A stretch of 6,779 bases of DNA from an uncultured Bacteroidales bacterium (GTDB lineage: Bacteria; Bacteroidota; Bacteroidia; Bacteroidales; UBA932). This document shows positions 5,635-6,779 of this stretch, one piece after another. The DNA lies in NCBI GenBank assembly GCA_946614205.1, contig CAMOGR010000015.1:1-6779 (forward strand), in the 5' to 3' direction. How positions within the stretch are numbered: position 1 is the first letter of the stretch; each line of letters opens with the position of its first letter. A model generated the notes under the pieces. The model searched no databases and had not been told where the DNA came from. It saw only the letters and a list, made by a program, of their open reading frames with translations. The translations under genes were made by a program, and so were the position numbers.

Positions 5635-6779
5635 AACAGTCAAGTTTGCAAATGTTTTCTACGTGCATGGTGTGTGGAAACATGTCCACCGGCTGCACTG
5701 CGGTTATACGGTACTTGTGAGCCATGAGCGCGATATCGCGGGCCTGGGATGCAGGATTGCAGCTCACGTATACGATGCGGCGGGGCTTTGCCCGCAATAT
5801 GGTCTCCACAACATCCGGATGCATTCCGGCACGGGGAGGGTCGACGATAATCACGTCAGGCTTACCGTGTGAAGCGATGAAGGCATCGGTGAGAATGTCC
5901 TTCATGTCACCGGCGTAGAATTCGCAATTGCCGATTCCGTTCGCACGGGCATTCTCCCTGGCATCCTCGATTGCCTCCGGAACATATTCGATACCAATGA
6001 CTTTTGAGGCGCCGGCACTGACAAACTGGGCGATGGTACCGGTGCCGGTATAGAGGTCGTAAACGATTTCTTCACCTGTGAGGCCCGCGAATTCACGCGC
6101 CTTGCGGTAGAGTTGCAGGGCCTGACCGGTATTTGTCTGATAGAACGACTTGGGGCCGATGCGGAAGCGCAGGTCTTCCATGCGTTCGTAAATGGCGTCC
6201 TCACCGTGATAAAGGATGCACTGCTGGTCGGAAATGCTGTCGTTGCCTTTCGTGTTGATTACGTAATACAGCGACGTAAGCTCGGGGAAACGGGCCACGA
6301 TGGCGTCCAGAAGCCCGAAAATGGCAGGGGAGTCCTCACCGAAGCAGACAATCAGCATCACCTGGCCGTCGTCGGTGGTGCGTACGAACATGTTGCGCAA
6401 CAGCCCGTGATTCTCGCGTATATCGTAGAAAGAGAAGTCGTTCCGGAGAGCGTAGTCCTTGATAAAGAGTCTGAGGGCATTGGCGGGCTCCTTCTGAAGG
6501 TGACAGCAGTCTATATCGAGGACCTTGTCGAAAAACTTGCCGACGTGGAAGCCCAGGCCGCATTTCTGCTGTGGCGACAGAGCGTCCGCATCTTCGTCAG
6601 GAAGAATCCAACGTCTGTTTGATGCGCTGAATTCCAGCTTGTTACGATATCGGACCGTAAGGGCGGAGCCTATGATGGGGGAGACTTCAGGAACCTGGAG
6701 GTGACCTATGCGGGTGAGCTGGTCGTAGACCTGGCGCTGCTTGGCAGCAAGCTGTATGTCGTAAGGCAGAGGCTGCCAG
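5624..6779 (-). CDS. rlmD: 23S rRNA (uracil-C5)-methyltransferase, RlmD-like (TrmA/RumA family), N-terminus cut by window edge
   Basis: The enzyme methylates carbon 5 of a uridine in RNA using S-adenosylmethionine; the family member RlmD modifies U1939 of 23S rRNA. 384 residues are visible and the frame stays open to the right edge. The upstream end WQPLPYDIQLAAKQ should follow directly on the CxxC part of the 4Fe-4S site, just off-window. The fourth cluster cysteine is in LDIDCCHLQ (codons 6508-6503), probably the second of the two Cys. The central domain contains YRNKLEFS. The methyltransferase domain contains the SAM motif DLYTGTG (6058-6038), DPPRAG, the catalytic cysteine in SCNPAS (codon 5761-5759), and the general-base glutamate in HVEN (codon 5659-5657). 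All catalytic residues are intact. The TRAM domain, if present, is outside the window. It overlaps the antiporter gene downstream. The target uridine (RlmD, RlmC or RlmCD type) cannot be decided from sequence alone. Confidence 0.93.
   Translation of the reverse strand, partial: WQPLPYDIQLAAKQRQVYDQLTRIGHLQVPEVSPIIGSALTVRYRNKLEFSASNRRWILPDEDADALSPQQKCGLGFHVGKFFDKVLDIDCCHLQKEPANALRLFIKDYALRNDFSFYDIRENHGLLRNMFVRTTDDGQVMLIVCFGEDSPAIFGLLDAIVARFPELTSLYYVINTKGNDSISDQQCILYHGEDAIYERMEDLRFRIGPKSFYQTNTGQALQLYRKAREFAGLTGEEIVYDLYTGTGTIAQFVSAGASKVIGIEYVPEAIEDARENARANGIGNCEFYAGDMKDILTDAFIASHGKPDVIIVDPPRAGMHPDVVETILRAKPRRIVYVSCNPASQARDIALMAHKYRITAVQPVDMFPHTMHVENICKLDCYAD

Noticed and set aside
5635..5700. 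Promoter directly before the antiporter gene
   Set aside because: Only AACATTTG-like fragments occur, with no properly spaced TTTG; overlap with the upstream gene makes readthrough more likely.

Overview
The window looks like chromosome of a Bacteroidota (Bacteroidales) member, plausibly Alistipes or another Rikenellaceae relative. The reasons are a GC content that appears to be in the mid-50s by eye, an absence of Shine-Dalgarno sequences, Bacteroidota-type promoters (TTG/TTTG, 20 bases, TAnnTTTG), two short outer-membrane-barrel-like genes, and a cysteate synthase of the kind used for sulfonolipids. The genus is an inference. The strand is almost fully coding: only about 80 bases (2120-2197) lie outside genes. 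I see no mobile element, RNA gene, CRISPR array or phage gene.

Right part, minus strand, in order of transcription: an RlmD-like 23S rRNA uracil-C5 methyltransferase whose N-terminus is cut by the right edge; a CaxA/YrbG-type Ca2+/Na+ antiporter that overlaps it by 11 bases; and, four bases further, a PLP-dependent cysteate synthase. The spacing suggests one operon. However, the end of the antiporter gene also carries an exact-consensus Bacteroidota promoter aimed at the cysteate synthase, so that gene can probably be expressed on its own. Cysteate is the head-group precursor of capnine and the sulfonolipids.

Middle, plus strand: two short secreted, outer-membrane-barrel-like proteins of unknown function with an ATGA start/stop overlap. 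The second ends tail-to-tail with the cysteate synthase; the two stop codons share bases.

Left part, minus strand: a 378-residue GNAT-fold protein resembling the YghO / bacterial ceramide synthase-like group, then the AAA+ ATPase RarA (MgsA), cut by the left edge and joined through a TGATG stop/start. The barrel pair and the GNAT-rarA pair diverge from one 78-base region holding two interleaved promoters.

The main biological interest is the cysteate synthase together with a nearby GNAT protein that could be a lipid N-acyltransferase, which points to sulfonolipid or sphingolipid formation. The other genes are housekeeping (rarA, rlmD-like) or transport.
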